64,000 bases of DNA from 9FT-COMBO-48-23 sp963754385 (GTDB lineage: Bacteria; Chloroflexota; Dehalococcoidia; GIF9; UBA5629). This document shows, one piece after another, positions 40,533 to 48,487 of the stretch. Position 1 is the stretch's first letter. Each line of letters starts with the position of its first letter. The stretch spans positions 310,001 through 374,000 of the forward strand of contig CAVWGE010000005.1 of the NCBI GenBank assembly GCA_963754385.1, given 5' to 3'. The notes below the pieces were generated by a model. It did no database searches, had not been told where the DNA came from, and was given only the letters and a program-made list of their open reading frames with translations. The position numbers and the translations under genes are program-made.

Positions 40533-41144
40533 GTGTTTCTATTTAACTATTCGACACTGATTGACCCCATATTGAAAGACGTCAGGATTTGTGTCGCCGG
40601 GCTTTCCGGCATCAAGGCGGGCGACAGGGTGCTGGATATCTGCTGCGGGACAGGCGAGCAGGTGTTCCACTACGTGCAAAAGGGCGCCATTGCTACCGGC
40701 GTAGACCAGGACCTCAGCATGATTGAGCTGGCGGAAAAGAACAGGAAAAGACGGGGTTTCAAACACAGCACCTTCCGTGTAGCCAGCGCTACCGAGCTGC
40801 CGTTCCGGGACGGTTACTTCGATGGCGCTTCCATTTCACTGGGGCTGCACGAGATGGAAAGAGACGAGCGAAATAGAGCCGTTTCCGAGATGAAACGGGT
40901 GGTGAAAAAGGAAGGCATTTTGATGTTCATCGACTTCCAGGTCCCGTTGCCCAAAAACATCTTTGCTTATCTCATCAGGGCTGTGGAGTTCCTTGCCGGA
41001 AGAGAGAATCGCATATGTTTCAGAGACTACCTGGCTCAAGGTGGATTAAAACAGATATTGAAGAAAAACAGGCTTACCCTGCAGAAGGAAGCGCTTCTTA
41101 TGCGCGGGAATCTGCAAGTAATTAAATCAAAAATTAAAAGCTAG
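40533..41144 (+). CDS. class I SAM-dependent methyltransferase
   Basis: A 203-residue UbiE-like methyltransferase: GDRVLDICCGTGEQVFHYV (motif I, near 31), GVDQDLSMIELAE, FRVASATELPFRDGYFDGASISLGLHEM (motifs II-IV). Start GTG at 40533. The N-terminal LFNYSTLIDPILKDV is duplicated at 38651. The substrate is unknown; quinone-like or small molecules are typical for this group. It ends convergently with the BrkB-like gene, overlapping it by 4 bases. Confidence 0.85.
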   Translation: MFLFNYSTLIDPILKDVRICVAGLSGIKAGDRVLDICCGTGEQVFHYVQKGAIATGVDQDLSMIELAEKNRKRRGFKHSTFRVASATELPFRDGYFDGASISLGLHEMERDERNRAVSEMKRVVKKEGILMFIDFQVPLPKNIFAYLIRAVEFLAGRENRICFRDYLAQGGLKQILKKNRLTLQKEALLMRGNLQVIKSKIKS

Positions 41145-41986
41145 GGAGCAGAAATAGTGGACCTGGTTCGCATTTCAAGGTTCACATGAGTTATCTTGGC
41201 GATGAAAAGGAAAACCAGCGCCGATAAATAAGTCCACATTAGAAAAGCGATAAGACCACCTATTGAACCATAGACAATGTCATACGGGCTGAAAACCCTT
41301 ATATACCATATAAATATGACCTTTGTAATTTCAAAGAAAACAGCAGCCGCCAGAGCACCTATCCATATATCTTTCCATTTTGGTCGCATACTGGGGATGA
41401 ACCTGTAGATTAATAGGAACACCAAAAAGGCAAACCCAGTAGCTAAGATGTTTGCCAATATACGCATGGCTAAGGTGCTATGTATAAATTCGGCTCCTTT
41501 TACTTGCATGCCTGGTTCATGTATGATGCTGAACATGGCAGTTATGAGGACTGATAAAAACAGCAGAATGGCAGCACCGATCATCATTATCAGGTTGATA
41601 AGCTGAGCTTTGAAAATACGATGAGGGCTGCGGATGCCCCAGACTGTATTCAAAGATACTCTTACTGAATTGAAAAAGGATAGGCCGCCCCATACCAGCG
41701 CAATCAAAGCCACTGCGCCGATCGCGCCGCGGGCTGCGGAAACATGGGATATCGTGCTCATGATCAACTGCCGAGACACAGGGAGCAGATAGCCGATGCC
41801 TCGAATGATCTGCTCTTGCACATTCGGCGATGCAGCAAAAGACCCTGCTATGTATACTGCAGCAAGAGCTAACGGAAATATTGAAAAAAGCAAATTGTAC
41901 GAAACGGAAGCTGCCAGAAGGGTGCCGTTATCAGCACCGAACTCCTTCAGTGATGCTTTTAGCAAAGCTATTGTGCCTCTCATCAA
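41141..41986 (-). CDS. YihY/BrkB family membrane protein
   Basis: A 281-residue inner-membrane protein with six to seven helices. Family marks include SVSYNLLFSIFPLALA near residue 30, a central LIWGGLSFF-like segment (VWGGLSFFNSVRVSLNTVWG) and GSIGGLIAFLMWTYLSALVFLFIA at the end. Once called ribonuclease BN by mistake; the role of the family is not settled (transport is supposed). Monocistronic, with the ATG at 41986. Confidence 0.9.
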   Translation of the reverse strand: MMRGTIALLKASLKEFGADNGTLLAASVSYNLLFSIFPLALAAVYIAGSFAASPNVQEQIIRGIGYLLPVSRQLIMSTISHVSAARGAIGAVALIALVWGGLSFFNSVRVSLNTVWGIRSPHRIFKAQLINLIMMIGAAILLFLSVLITAMFSIIHEPGMQVKGAEFIHSTLAMRILANILATGFAFLVFLLIYRFIPSMRPKWKDIWIGALAAAVFFEITKVIFIWYIRVFSPYDIVYGSIGGLIAFLMWTYLSALVFLFIAKITHVNLEMRTRSTISAP

Positions 41987-42230
41987 TAGAGCTTTTCCTT
42001 AGATGACTTCTTGATGAGTTCTATCCCCTTGCTGGCTGCTTCCACCGTTTCCTCCACTTATTCGAGTCCGTTATTTGGTCATACTTCGTATATCGTGATT
42101 ATAGTGGATGCGTTGGATTTTCCCCTGTGGCGATAATTCCAGCAACACTATTCTAGAAGATGATACAATAATAAGGGTGGGTTATCAATTGCTTGCGGAA
42201 TACAGGAAATGACACCTAAAGGAGACTGAA

Positions 42231-43310
42231 ATGGCTGACGTTTATGAGAGGCTTCGTGAGAGGCTGGATATGTTTCCCCAGGGGTTCCCTAAGACTGAAA
42301 GCGGTGTGGAGCTGGAAGTGCTGCAGCATCTGTTCACTCCGGAGGAGGCGGAGATAATGCTGCACTTGCGACCCCGCCCGGAAAAGTTATCGGCTATAGC
42401 AGAGAGGGTGGGAAAGGATGAAGCTGAATTAGGCGAAACCCTCTACGAGATGGCGAAAAGGGGATTGATACTGCGTTTTAAGGCGCCTAACAACGAGCTT
42501 TACTATTTCCTGATACCCTGGGTAGTCGGGATTTTTGAATTCCAGTTGAATAATCTGACCCCGAAAAACATCGAATTGTACGAGAGGTTTTACCATGAGG
42601 GAATGGTACCTTCGTGGCGAGACAGAAAAACATGTATGTTCCGCGTCATTCCTGTTGAGAAAGAGATACAAGGGGGCACCGAGATTCAGCCGTATGAACA
42701 GGTATCACAGATTATCGACTCGAACACCCGGTTTGCTGTGGCTGAATGCATCTGCCGGAAAGAAAGCAGAATGCTTGGAAACGGGTGCGACAAGCTCCTG
42801 GAGGTCTGTATGTCTTTTGGGCCGGCAGCAGCTTTCTACATCGAAAACGGACTCGGCCGCGAGATTTCAAAAGATGAGGCAAGACAGATACTTCAGAAAG
42901 CCGAGGAGGACGGTCTGATTCACTGCTCCTGGAACCACGCCGGGAACAAGGATTTTATATGCAACTGCTGCGGCTGCTGCTGTAAGGCTTTAGCCCTTAC
43001 CGCAAAATACGATAACCTCGGATTCGTGGCCAGGTCGAGCTACTATGCCACAAAGGATTACGACACCTGTACTACCTGCGGTACCTGCGTGGAGCGATGT
43101 CAGATGCATGCCATACAAGTTGAAAACGACCTTACCGTTATCGACAGGAAGAGGTGCATCGGCTGCGGGCTTTGTGTATCCACGTGTCCCACAGGCTCGA
43201 TTTCCTTGGTTAGAAAATCGCCTGAGGAAGCTCCCGCCATTTTCGCCAATCAAAGGGAAATGTTGCAGACCATGGGGAAGGAAAAAGGAAAGAAATTCCC
43301 CTTCGAATAG
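42231..43310 (+). CDS. 4Fe-4S dicluster protein with N-terminal winged helix
   Basis: A 359-residue cytoplasmic protein. Residues 25-95 look like a winged helix (LEVLQHLFTPEEAEIMLHL, AERVGKDEAELGETLYEMAKRGLI). The middle has cysteines CICRKESRMLGNGC and ICNCCGCCC. Residues 280-340 are a two-cluster ferredoxin: CTTCGTCVERC and CIGCGLCVSTCPTG. This type occurs widely in anaerobes as a predicted electron carrier or regulator; the function has not been shown. AAGGAGACTG precedes the ATG. Confidence 0.85.
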   Translation: MADVYERLRERLDMFPQGFPKTESGVELEVLQHLFTPEEAEIMLHLRPRPEKLSAIAERVGKDEAELGETLYEMAKRGLILRFKAPNNELYYFLIPWVVGIFEFQLNNLTPKNIELYERFYHEGMVPSWRDRKTCMFRVIPVEKEIQGGTEIQPYEQVSQIIDSNTRFAVAECICRKESRMLGNGCDKLLEVCMSFGPAAAFYIENGLGREISKDEARQILQKAEEDGLIHCSWNHAGNKDFICNCCGCCCKALALTAKYDNLGFVARSSYYATKDYDTCTTCGTCVERCQMHAIQVENDLTVIDRKRCIGCGLCVSTCPTGSISLVRKSPEEAPAIFANQREMLQTMGKEKGKKFPFE

Positions 43311-43330
43311 GATTATAGACCTGCCCGGCG

Positions 43331-43336
43331 TATAAT
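43331..43336 (+). promoter_or_regulatory. -10 box of the TPR lipoprotein gene
   Basis: TATAAT in CGTATAATG, 45 bases before the ATG at 43381. No good -35 was seen. Confidence 0.3.
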
Positions 43337-43380
43337 GTTCCGATTAATCTGAATAAAGCTATGCCGGGAGCCGATGAAGT

Positions 43381-44366
43381 ATGAGAAATAAGTCCATTGG
43401 AATTATAGTTGCCTGTGCGATTGTGTCGCTGCTTGCAGCCTGCCTCCAGTCACCGACACCGATTGTCGGAGACCAAGCAGCGCAGTTAGTTCAGAAGGGC
43501 GATGAGTTTACCCAGCAGGGACGTTATGACGAGGCAATCAGCGAGTACACTGCGGCTATAGAGTTAGACCCTAACCTTGCCAATGCCTACCTGGCTCGCG
43601 GTCAAGCATATTATTTCAAGGGTAAAAGCCTCATGGCAGCCGCCGATTATTCAAAGGCTATAGAGCTGGACCCGGATATACAGCGGCATATTACAGTCGA
43701 GGCTGGGCGCAGTTGGGCAACTGGGCATGGGATGGAGCCATTTCGGATTTTAGCAAGGCTGTTGGGCTCGACCCCAGCCTGGTCAGGGCATATAACGGTC
43801 GCGGTTGGGCTTACATCAATAAGGCGCAGTGGCTTTTCGAATCGTATAACTATTTGTTCGTTCTTTTCGAAAGCCACGTTGACCTGGCGATGGCATTTAA
43901 AGGCCGGGGCTGGTTGTATGTTAAGCAGCCGCAATGGGAGCTGGCAGTCATCCTTGACCTGCCGGAAGCAATGGTACAAGACCCAGACCCGGCGGAGGCA
44001 TATTGCAACGTTGGTTTTGCTCATGCCAAAGAGGCACAGTGGGCACATGCTATCGCCGATTACGAGGCGGCAATAGCTCTAGACCCGCAACTCGACTGGT
44101 CGCGGTTCAACAAAAGCTGGGCCGGCGGTATGAAGGCAAACTGGGACCCCGTTATAGCCGACTATAGTAAAGTAATAGAGCTGGTCACGGCACAGGCGCT
44201 GCCCTCCGCCAATTCAAACAGTCCCTCTACTGAGGAAGAAGAATGGGCTCTGGCTATTGCCAGCTACAATAAAGCCATGGAGCTGTCGAAAGACCCTGAC
44301 CTGATTCAAAAGGCTAAAGAGGCAATAAGGCTCATAGACGAGATGCGCCAGGATATAAATAGATAG
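43381..44366 (+). pseudogene. TPR-repeat lipoprotein, frameshifted
   Basis: The first frame (43381 on) gives a lipoprotein signal (lipobox LAAC) and two TPR units (GRYDEAISEYTAAIELDPNLANAYLARG). The TPR pattern then continues in another frame from about 43681 (AAYYSRGWAQLGNW...DGAISDFSKAVGLDP) to the stop at 44366. The break is at 43675-43680, GATATACAGCG. Removing one TA restores an unbroken reading, so a dinucleotide insertion is the likely cause. Joined, it would be about 328 residues with five or more TPRs. Either a recent pseudogene, an assembly error, or a phase-variable site; the first two are more likely with only two TA units. Confidence 0.75.
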
Positions 44367-44375
44367 TGTATCGGG

Positions 44376-44591
44376 TTATTTCTTCTTGAACTTACGATAC
44401 AGTTCAATAAAGGTGATATTCAGGACAATTGATAAAATAAGAGGTATTAGAAGTACCCACAAGTTCTTGTATATATCTATGCCAAAATACTGGCAGGCAT
44501 AAATGACGATAAAGGTTATTACTACCCCTAGTGCCGCACAACCTGCGGCAAAGTAAATAAGTTCCAGGATGAAACTATCTCGCCCGCTCAT
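44376..44591 (-). CDS. small membrane protein (71 residues)
   Basis: Two hydrophobic helices (LIYFAAGCAALGVVITFIVIYA and LWVLLIPLILSIVLNITFIEL) with a short loop and a basic tail (YRKFKKK). No family recognised. It faces the TPR pseudogene and is otherwise alone. ATG at 44591. Confidence 0.5.
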   Translation of the reverse strand: MSGRDSFILELIYFAAGCAALGVVITFIVIYACQYFGIDIYKNLWVLLIPLILSIVLNITFIELYRKFKKK

Positions 44592-44658
44592 TTCAGGCTA
44601 TGACTCCCGAATCGGCACCACAGCTCTACGATAAGCGACGGCATGGCGAAAGTCAAGC

Positions 44659-44694
44659 ATGCAGTCCCGATTGCATTGGGACTCGCAATGACAG
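44659..44694 (-). repeat. dispersed repeat, TGTCATTGCGAG type (inverted copy)
   Basis: Read on the minus strand: TGTCATTGCGAG, then a hairpin AGTCCC...GGGACT. The same arrangement as at 33513. Confidence 0.7.
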
Positions 44695-44804
44695 AAAAGA
44701 GACGGCTGACAGTGACAAGTAAATGACCCTCCCTTGACTGTGATTGTGTCAAAAAGTAATATTAATTGAAATCCAGACATTCGTTAATTCGGGACGGAGG
44801 TAAT

Positions 44805-46022
44805 ATGTTAGCTTTGGAGGGAATCAAGGTTTTGGATCTCACTCATCTGGCACCCGGTGGTCTGTGTACTATGATTTTGGGTGACCTGGGAGCTGATGTG
44901 ATTAAAATCGAGGCACTGCCTGGTGTTGGCGGGCGTGGCGCTGGAATAGGGCTATCGCCGATGGGGGAGGAGGGGAGAAGGGAAGCTGCTTTTGATGCGT
45001 TAAGCCGCAATAAGAGGAGTATGGGGCTGAACCTCAAGTCTGACAAGGGCCGTGATATATTCTACCAGTTGGCGCAGGCAGCCGATGTTGTTGTCGAAGG
45101 TTTCAGACCGGGCGTGGTCAAGCGTTTGGGAGTGGACTATGAAAAGTTAAAGTCGATTAATCACAGGATTATCTATTGCTCCCTCAGCGGCTATGGGCAG
45201 GATGGCCCGTATAGCAATCGCTCTGGACACGATATAAACTATATATCGATAACCGGTGCTCTTAATCTCATTGGTTATCCGGACCGTCCGCCGGTTGTCC
45301 CCCTGAACTTACTGGCTGACTTCGCCGGCGCCTCTTTGCATGGAGTTATAGGCATACTGGCGGCTCTGGTGGCTAGAGGCGAAACAGGTAGAGGGCAATA
45401 CGTGGATATAGCCTATGCGGATGGGGTAATAACCCTTCTGACCTGGTTTATCAGCAATTACTTTTTTAGAGGCATTATGTTCGATAGAGGTGAAACCTGG
45501 CTTCATGGTGCTTATCCCTATTATGGCGTTTATGAAGCTAAGGATGGCAAATATGTCAGCATCGGCTGTGTCGAACCATGGTTTTGGGAGAATCTATGTC
45601 GTGCTTTGGGCAAGGAAGAGTATATTTCTTACTGCATTTCGCCGGAACATTTTCTCCACAAACCCGAAGGCGAGAAATGGGAGGAAATCCTTTCCTACCT
45701 CAAGCAGGTCTTTTTGACCAGGACAAGGGACGAGTGGTTCGACTTTCTCGTTGATAAAGATGTGCCGGTGGGTAAAGTTTATACCCTTGATGAAGTGTTC
45801 AAAGACCCACAGATTCTTCACCGCCAGATGGTTTTAGAGATAGACCATCCGACTTTGGGGAAGGTGAAGCACCCGGGCATTGCCGTTAAGCTATCCGAGA
45901 CTCCGGGCAAGGTGAGGAGCCTGGCGCCTATCTTCGGCGAACATACTGAAGAGATATTGCGTGAATTGAGCTATAATAAATCGCAAATCGAGGAGTTGCG
46001 TCAATCTAGTATAATAGGCTAA
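44805..46022 (+). CDS. CaiB/BaiF family CoA-transferase
   Basis: A 405-residue class III CoA-transferase that moves CoA between acids by way of an aspartyl-CoA anhydride. N-terminal VLDLTHLAPGGLCTMILGDLGADVIKIE, the NLKSDKGRD helix, and the catalytic aspartate in YVDIAYADGVI (near residue 206). The start at 44805 follows CGGAGG; an upstream TTG-type start at 44766 is less likely. It is followed within 26 bases by an Lrp-type sensor gene and a HIT gene, a possible operon. The substrate acid is unknown; carnitine, oxalate, formate and bile acids are family examples. Confidence 0.9.
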   Translation: MLALEGIKVLDLTHLAPGGLCTMILGDLGADVIKIEALPGVGGRGAGIGLSPMGEEGRREAAFDALSRNKRSMGLNLKSDKGRDIFYQLAQAADVVVEGFRPGVVKRLGVDYEKLKSINHRIIYCSLSGYGQDGPYSNRSGHDINYISITGALNLIGYPDRPPVVPLNLLADFAGASLHGVIGILAALVARGETGRGQYVDIAYADGVITLLTWFISNYFFRGIMFDRGETWLHGAYPYYGVYEAKDGKYVSIGCVEPWFWENLCRALGKEEYISYCISPEHFLHKPEGEKWEEILSYLKQVFLTRTRDEWFDFLVDKDVPVGKVYTLDEVFKDPQILHRQMVLEIDHPTLGKVKHPGIAVKLSETPGKVRSLAPIFGEHTEEILRELSYNKSQIEELRQSSIIG

Positions 46023-46047
46023 AATTTTAGACAAGGGGGGTGAGAAT

Positions 46048-46296
46048 GTGCCAGCCAAGGCTTTTGTGCTAATCGAGACGGAAGTAGGCAGGACCAAGGA
46101 TGTGGTGACAGCTCTCCATGCCCAAAAGGTTAAGGAGATAAAATCAGTTGACCTGGTAACCGGCCCTTACGATGTTATCGCTGTTATTGAACATGATGAC
46201 TTTAATGCCATTGGCAGCCTGGTCACTGAGAAGATCCACCCTATACCGGGTATAAAGAGAACGGTTACCTGCCTGTCAATCCGCGTATCAAAGTAA
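46048..46296 (+). CDS. stand-alone Lrp/AsnC ligand-binding (RAM) domain protein
   Basis: An 82-residue protein made only of the alpha/beta ligand-binding domain (FVLIETEVGRTKDVV, VTGPYDVIAVIEH). It has no helix-turn-helix. GTG start at 46048 after GGGGGGTGAG. Such proteins bind amino acids or act as accessory subunits to full-length Lrp regulators. It lies between the CoA-transferase and HIT genes on the same strand. Confidence 0.85.
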   Translation: MPAKAFVLIETEVGRTKDVVTALHAQKVKEIKSVDLVTGPYDVIAVIEHDDFNAIGSLVTEKIHPIPGIKRTVTCLSIRVSK

Positions 46297-46308
46297 AAAC
46301 TTAAACTC

Positions 46309-46650
46309 ATGGAATGTGTTTTTTGCCGGATTATTGCCGGCGAAATACCCGCTGATATTGTTTACCGGGATAAAGAGTTTATAGCTTTTCGGGATATCCA
46401 TCCCCAGGCACCTACGCATATTCTCATCATACCTAAATCTCATATCGCCTCAATGGCGGAGCTCACCGGCAAGCAGCAAGCGTTAATGGGTCGGCTCATA
46501 TTGCTGGCTAAGGAGCTGGCTGAGAAAGAGGGCATTTCGGAAAAAGGTTATCGGTTGTCGGTAAGCTGTGGTGCTGATGGCGGCCAGCTTGTGCCCCACC
46601 TCCACTTTCATCTACTCGGCGGCCGAAAACTGGATGACAAGCTGGGTTAA
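46309..46650 (+). CDS. HIT family nucleotide hydrolase (HinT-like)
   Basis: A 113-residue protein: CVFCRIIAGEIPADIVY at the N-terminus and the histidine triad VPHLHFHLLGGR at the C-terminus. Hydrolyses AMP-lysine-type phosphoramidates in known relatives. It starts 13 bases after the Lrp-type gene. The two N-terminal cysteines may bind zinc. Full length. Confidence 0.93.
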   Translation: MECVFCRIIAGEIPADIVYRDKEFIAFRDIHPQAPTHILIIPKSHIASMAELTGKQQALMGRLILLAKELAEKEGISEKGYRLSVSCGADGGQLVPHLHFHLLGGRKLDDKLG

Positions 46651-46654
46651 GATT

Positions 46655-47515
46655 CTAATCGTTGCTGGCGAGGGATTCTAACTTACGCACTACTTCCTCA
46701 ATAGATTCATCCGGTGTGGAAGCACCGGCGGTTACACCAATATGCCGCTTTCCGGAAAGCCAGTCCTTTTCTATTTCAGCGGCAGTCTCTATTAGATGAG
46801 TTTCGACCATAGGCGAGCATACCTCGGCAAGACGCTGTGTGTTGGCACTGTTGTGTCCGCCGACTACTATCATCAGGTCACTTTTTTCAGCTAGTTCGAT
46901 AGCAGCTTCCTGCCGTTTTCGTGTTTCCTGACAAAGGGTATTTATAATGCGCAATTCCTGGACATCAGGAAAAACGGCACTGATGACCTCATTGATGAAT
47001 TCAACGAACTTGGTGGAGCTCTGTGTGGTCTGCGAGATTACGCCCAACCGACGAGGCAGTTCCAGGCTGGCTATCTCCTTTCCATTCAGGGTGGCAACAG
47101 CATTATTGCCTGCCCAGCCGAGCAGGCCCTTAACTTCAGGATGGTTGGCTTCGCCGAAGATAATGACGCGCAAGCCAGCCTGAGCCAGTTTCCTGGCTGC
47201 TTTCTGGGCGCTGCGGACTATGGGGCAGGTGGTATCGATTACCCGAAGCTTTTTGGCTTGAATTTGTGACAGCAATTGTGCTGGGACACCGTGCGAAGTA
47301 ATAGCGATGACTCTGTCTTGAACCTGGTCTAGCTTATTTACGACCTTGACTCCGCTATCAGCCAGCTTGGCGACAACCAGCCGGTTATGCACTATCGGCC
47401 CTAGAGTTACTATTTCTTGTTGTTCCTTGACCGCCTTATCGATTATTTTAATGGCTCGCCTGACACCGAAGCACAAGCCGAACTCGCGAGCTTTTTTAAC
47501 TTCTACTTTTGCCAT
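46655..47515 (-). CDS. ispH: 4-hydroxy-3-methylbut-2-enyl diphosphate reductase
   Basis: A 286-residue 4Fe-4S enzyme for the last step of the MEP isoprenoid pathway, giving IPP and DMAPP. The three cluster cysteines are in FGLCFGVRRA, DTTCPIVRSA and NTLCQETRKRQ, with the substrate-contacting histidines in GPIVHNRLV and ITSHGVP. I chose the ATG at 47515; the frame can extend to a TTG at 47542 inside the end of plsC. It lies directly after the acyltransferase gene and is likely co-transcribed. Confidence 0.94.
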   Translation of the reverse strand: MAKVEVKKAREFGLCFGVRRAIKIIDKAVKEQQEIVTLGPIVHNRLVVAKLADSGVKVVNKLDQVQDRVIAITSHGVPAQLLSQIQAKKLRVIDTTCPIVRSAQKAARKLAQAGLRVIIFGEANHPEVKGLLGWAGNNAVATLNGKEIASLELPRRLGVISQTTQSSTKFVEFINEVISAVFPDVQELRIINTLCQETRKRQEAAIELAEKSDLMIVVGGHNSANTQRLAEVCSPMVETHLIETAAEIEKDWLSGKRHIGVTAGASTPDESIEEVVRKLESLASND

Positions 47516-47538
47516 ATATTTCGGTTCCGGCAGGCAGC

Positions 47539-48342
47539 TCAAGATGGTTTGTATATACCCCGGTATTCCGGAGGCAGGATGGCAGCGACTTTCCCCATTA
47601 TGTATTCGGTGAGCTCTTTTAGCTGTTTCCCATTCGGCTTACCTTGGACAGGCGGAAGTGCGAAAGGCTTGCCGAAAGTGATGGTTACCTTGGGTCGAGT
47701 AAGCCAGCCGATTCCCTTCAGCTTCTCCGTTCCGCGGATGGAAACAGGGATAAGGGGAACACCGGTTCTTAAGGCTATGAGGGCACAACCGTGGTAAGCT
47801 TCTTTCAGGCAGCCGGCCTTGCTCCGCGTGCCTTCTGGGTATATGCCGAACACGAGATCTTTTGCCAGCACTTCTTCTGCATATTTCATTGCCATCAGCC
47901 TTTCTTCAGGAGTTCCACGACGGCGCACAGGATAGGCTTCGGCAGCATCCATTAAGATGCGAAAAATGGGGATGGGCCAGTAGAAAAACAGCTCCTCCTT
48001 GGCCATAATGATGCTATCGCGAGGCAGAATGCTGATTATGTGCAGGGGTGGGTCTATCAGGTTGAGGTGATTGAAGACAGCGATAATAGGTCCTTTTGCC
48101 GGCAGGTTTTCCTTGTCTTCTATCTCTAAGTGGATAAAAATTCTAAGTGCACCTTCGACTAGTGGCCTGGCTATCTTAAAAGATATCTTGGAAGTTGGTC
48201 TTCTCAACCCTCGTCTGACTATTCCGCCTTTGATTGGGAATTCGTAGAGAGGGGCATGAGTTCGCTTTTGCTTGGTAGCTTCGAAATATCTGTGAGTCTT
48301 GAACCAGTCCGCAATCATGGCCTTCTCCTTTTCCGGCCGCAT
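47539..48342 (-). CDS. plsC: 1-acyl-sn-glycerol-3-phosphate acyltransferase
   Basis: A 267-residue PlsC-type acyltransferase for phosphatidic acid synthesis at the membrane. The catalytic H-x4-D is in FNHLNLIDPPL (near residue 90), and the phosphate-binding motif is GIYPEGTRSKAG (near 170). The N-terminal 70 residues are longer than in many PlsC proteins. Several ATGs are possible near the start (48342, 48318). Upstream partner of ispH. Confidence 0.88.
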   Translation of the reverse strand: MRPEKEKAMIADWFKTHRYFEATKQKRTHAPLYEFPIKGGIVRRGLRRPTSKISFKIARPLVEGALRIFIHLEIEDKENLPAKGPIIAVFNHLNLIDPPLHIISILPRDSIIMAKEELFFYWPIPIFRILMDAAEAYPVRRRGTPEERLMAMKYAEEVLAKDLVFGIYPEGTRSKAGCLKEAYHGCALIALRTGVPLIPVSIRGTEKLKGIGWLTRPKVTITFGKPFALPPVQGKPNGKQLKELTEYIMGKVAAILPPEYRGIYKPS

Positions 48343-48414
48343 GGTTAATATTATAGATTATAAGCCCTGTGTCAAGCCATCACTGCCTGCTGACTGGTAA
48401 GAATGTAGTAGGGG

Positions 48415-48432
48415 CGAGGCTTTAGCCTCGTG
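48415..48432 (-). terminator. hairpin after feoB
   Basis: GGGCGAGGCT TT AGCCTCG, lying between the 3' end of feoB and the plsC start. It resembles the hairpin at 11298-11319. On the minus strand it would end the fur-feoA-feoB transcript. Confidence 0.55.
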
Positions 48433-48487
48433 GCTACATTAGTTGATGTAAAAAGTGTGACGGATTGCAGATAAGTAATTGCGTGTT

